Shown one piece after another: positions 63,193-64,000 of a stretch of 64,000 nucleotides of DNA (positions are counted from its first letter, which is position 1; each line of letters opens with the position of its first letter). Under the pieces are notes generated by a model that was not told where the DNA came from, searched no databases, and saw only the letters and a list, made by a program, of their open reading frames with translations. A program made the translations under genes and the position numbers. Source of the DNA: Saccharothrix sp. NRRL B-16314 (GTDB lineage: Bacteria > Actinomycetota > Actinomycetes > Mycobacteriales > Pseudonocardiaceae); the NCBI RefSeq assembly GCF_000716595.1, contig NZ_JNXC01000031.1:25944-89943 (forward strand). The letters run 5' to 3'.

Positions 63193-63216
63193 GCCGGTGG
63201 ATTCATGGCCACCGGC
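63193..63216 (+). other. Hairpin in the presumed leader of the lectin gene
   Basis: GCCGGTGG-ATTCATGG-CCACCGGC is a perfect 8-bp stem with an 8-base loop, about 68 bases before the start codon. Role unknown; it could stabilise or regulate the message. Confidence 0.4.
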
Positions 63217-63284
63217 TTCCACCTCGCGTGAATAGTCGCCAGCACCAGTTCCGACGTCCGGGTCGGTCAGAAGCGGAGTTGTCA

Positions 63285-64000
63285 ATGAATGTTCAACCTC
63301 CTATCACGCGGGCCGCACGGCCGCGCAACGCGCGATGGCGCGTGGGACTGGCCGCCGCGGCGGGCGTCACGGCGCTGGCCGCCACGCTCGTCGTGTGGCC
63401 GATCACGACCGCGTCGGCGGCGATCGGCGCGGGCACGTACACGGTGAAGAACGCGGGCAGCGGGCACTGCCTCAACGTCCCCAACGCGACCACGGCCACG
63501 GGCGTGCAGCTCCAGCAAGCGGCGTGCGACACCGCGAGCAGCCAGCAGTGGAAGCTGACGGCGGTCAGCGGCGGGTACCAGATCAGCTCGGTCGCCACGG
63601 GCCTGTGCGTCGGCGTGCAGGACGCGTCGACGTCGGCGGGCAAGGCGATCCAGCAGGTCGCGTGCACCGGCGGCGCGGGTCAGACCTGGACGTTGACCGC
63701 GAGCGGCAGCAACTACCGCGTGGTCGACACCAACAGCACCAAGTGCATGAACCTCAAGGACAACTCCACGTCCGTGAACGCGTTGGTGCAGACCAACTCC
63801 TGCGACAGCGTGGCCACCAAGCAGTGGACGTTCACGTCGGTGAGCGGCGGACCGACCTCGACGTCGACGTCCACCTCGACGTCCACCTCCACGTCGACCA
63901 CCACCACGACCACGACTCCGGGTGGTGGCGGTGACGGCAGTGGTTCGTGGCCCAGCGACACCGGCAGCGTGCACCAGACCACCACCAAGAACACCGGCAC
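63285..64000 (+). CDS. Secreted ricin-type lectin enzyme, possibly a pectate lyase (3' end beyond window)
   Basis: At least 238 residues, truncated by the window end. ATG 63285 has GGAG six bases upstream. Signal peptide in residues 1-45 (hydrophobic GLAAAAGVTALAATLVVWP). A RICIN (CBM13) domain follows, with HCLNVPNA, CVGVQDAS and CMNLKDNS lectin repeats, each with a QxW-type ending (SQQWKL, GQTWTL, TKQWTF). A Ser/Thr linker (about 190-212) comes next. The last residues, SWPSDTGSVHQ, resemble the start of family 3 pectate lyases of actinomycetes, but too little is visible to be sure. Confidence 0.8.
   Translation, partial: MNVQPPITRAARPRNARWRVGLAAAAGVTALAATLVVWPITTASAAIGAGTYTVKNAGSGHCLNVPNATTATGVQLQQAACDTASSQQWKLTAVSGGYQISSVATGLCVGVQDASTSAGKAIQQVACTGGAGQTWTLTASGSNYRVVDTNSTKCMNLKDNSTSVNALVQTNSCDSVATKQWTFTSVSGGPTSTSTSTSTSTSTSTTTTTTTPGGGGDGSGSWPSDTGSVHQTTTKNTG

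Larger units (their letters stand above)
62707..63284. other. Gene-free 578-bp divergent regulatory region
   Basis: No credible gene. It separates the leftward kinase operon from the rightward lectin gene and carries a pair of direct repeats, a promoter-like pair and a hairpin in the presumed leader of the lectin message, all listed separately. Confidence 0.55.

Noticed and set aside
1..64000. tRNA, rRNA, CRISPR, insertion sequence or prophage elements
   Set aside because: Looked for cloverleaf ends, regularly spaced repeats, transposases and integrases; none seen. A careful tRNA or covariance-model scan was not possible.

Overview
The window is uniformly high-GC DNA (roughly 70% G+C by eye) with dense genes, many GTG starts, ATGA/GTGA stop-start overlaps, ROK/ABC sugar operons, ECF sigma and LuxR regulators and antibiotic-type clusters. 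This points to a filamentous actinomycete; a Pseudonocardiales genus such as Saccharothrix, Lentzea or Actinosynnema is an inference from content only. No rRNA, tRNA, CRISPR array or insertion sequence was found.

Region 1 (1-17052) is mostly carbohydrate catabolism. It holds a uronate-type reductase plus SDR, an ECF41 sigma factor, three small unknown genes, and a divergent sugar locus. The leftward arm of that locus is a CUT1 ABC importer, ROK repressor, GH36 alpha-galactosidase and Gfo/Idh/MocA oxidoreductase. The rightward arm is a sugar isomerase, a GH63-like hydrolase and an MDR dehydrogenase. A perfect 16-bp palindrome (13673-13688) lies between the two arms.

Region 2 (17025-42292) is the most interesting part. 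A 59-residue, extremely acidic peptide gene with no Lys, Arg, His or Cys is followed by one long coupled operon: a flavin-reductase-like enzyme, a TPR protein, five paralogous LanB-type (lantibiotic dehydratase N-domain) proteins, a TldD/TldE protease pair, an MFS exporter and two methyltransferase-like proteins. A divergent arm carries a subtilase and a paralogue of the TPR protein, with a LuxR-type regulator between. The peptide has no Ser, Thr or Cys in its last 32 residues, so lanthipeptide chemistry is implausible. I interpret the locus as a PEARL (peptide aminoacyl-tRNA ligase) or 'pearlin' pathway, in which residues are added one after another to the C-terminus of a scaffold peptide, tailored, and released by proteolysis. 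Both ends of this island are convergent gene overlaps (28 bp and 32 bp).

Region 3 (42261-56933) is a second, tail-to-tail biosynthetic cluster. PhzE-, PhzD- and DhbA-like enzymes should make 3-hydroxyanthranilate from chorismate. They share an operon with an AsnB-type amidotransferase, a ketoreductase, an ACP, a ketosynthase, a chain-length-factor-like partner whose active-site Cys is Glu, and an ACP-adenylation fusion. A divergent arm has a second AMP-ligase and an EntH/MenI-type thioesterase; an Rrf2 regulator and a 14-TM MFS exporter follow. Dedicated phenazine genes (phzA/B/F/G) and aromatic cyclases are missing, so this looks like an aryl-primed or aryl-amide pathway rather than a phenazine or a classical aromatic polyketide.

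Region 4 (56939-64000) holds an atypical LuxR regulator, a TAT-exported M23-like protein with three 25-residue cell-wall-binding repeats, a lipoprotein, a response regulator with two histidine-kinase-like proteins (one degenerate), and the start of a secreted ricin-lectin enzyme, possibly a pectate lyase, cut by the window end.
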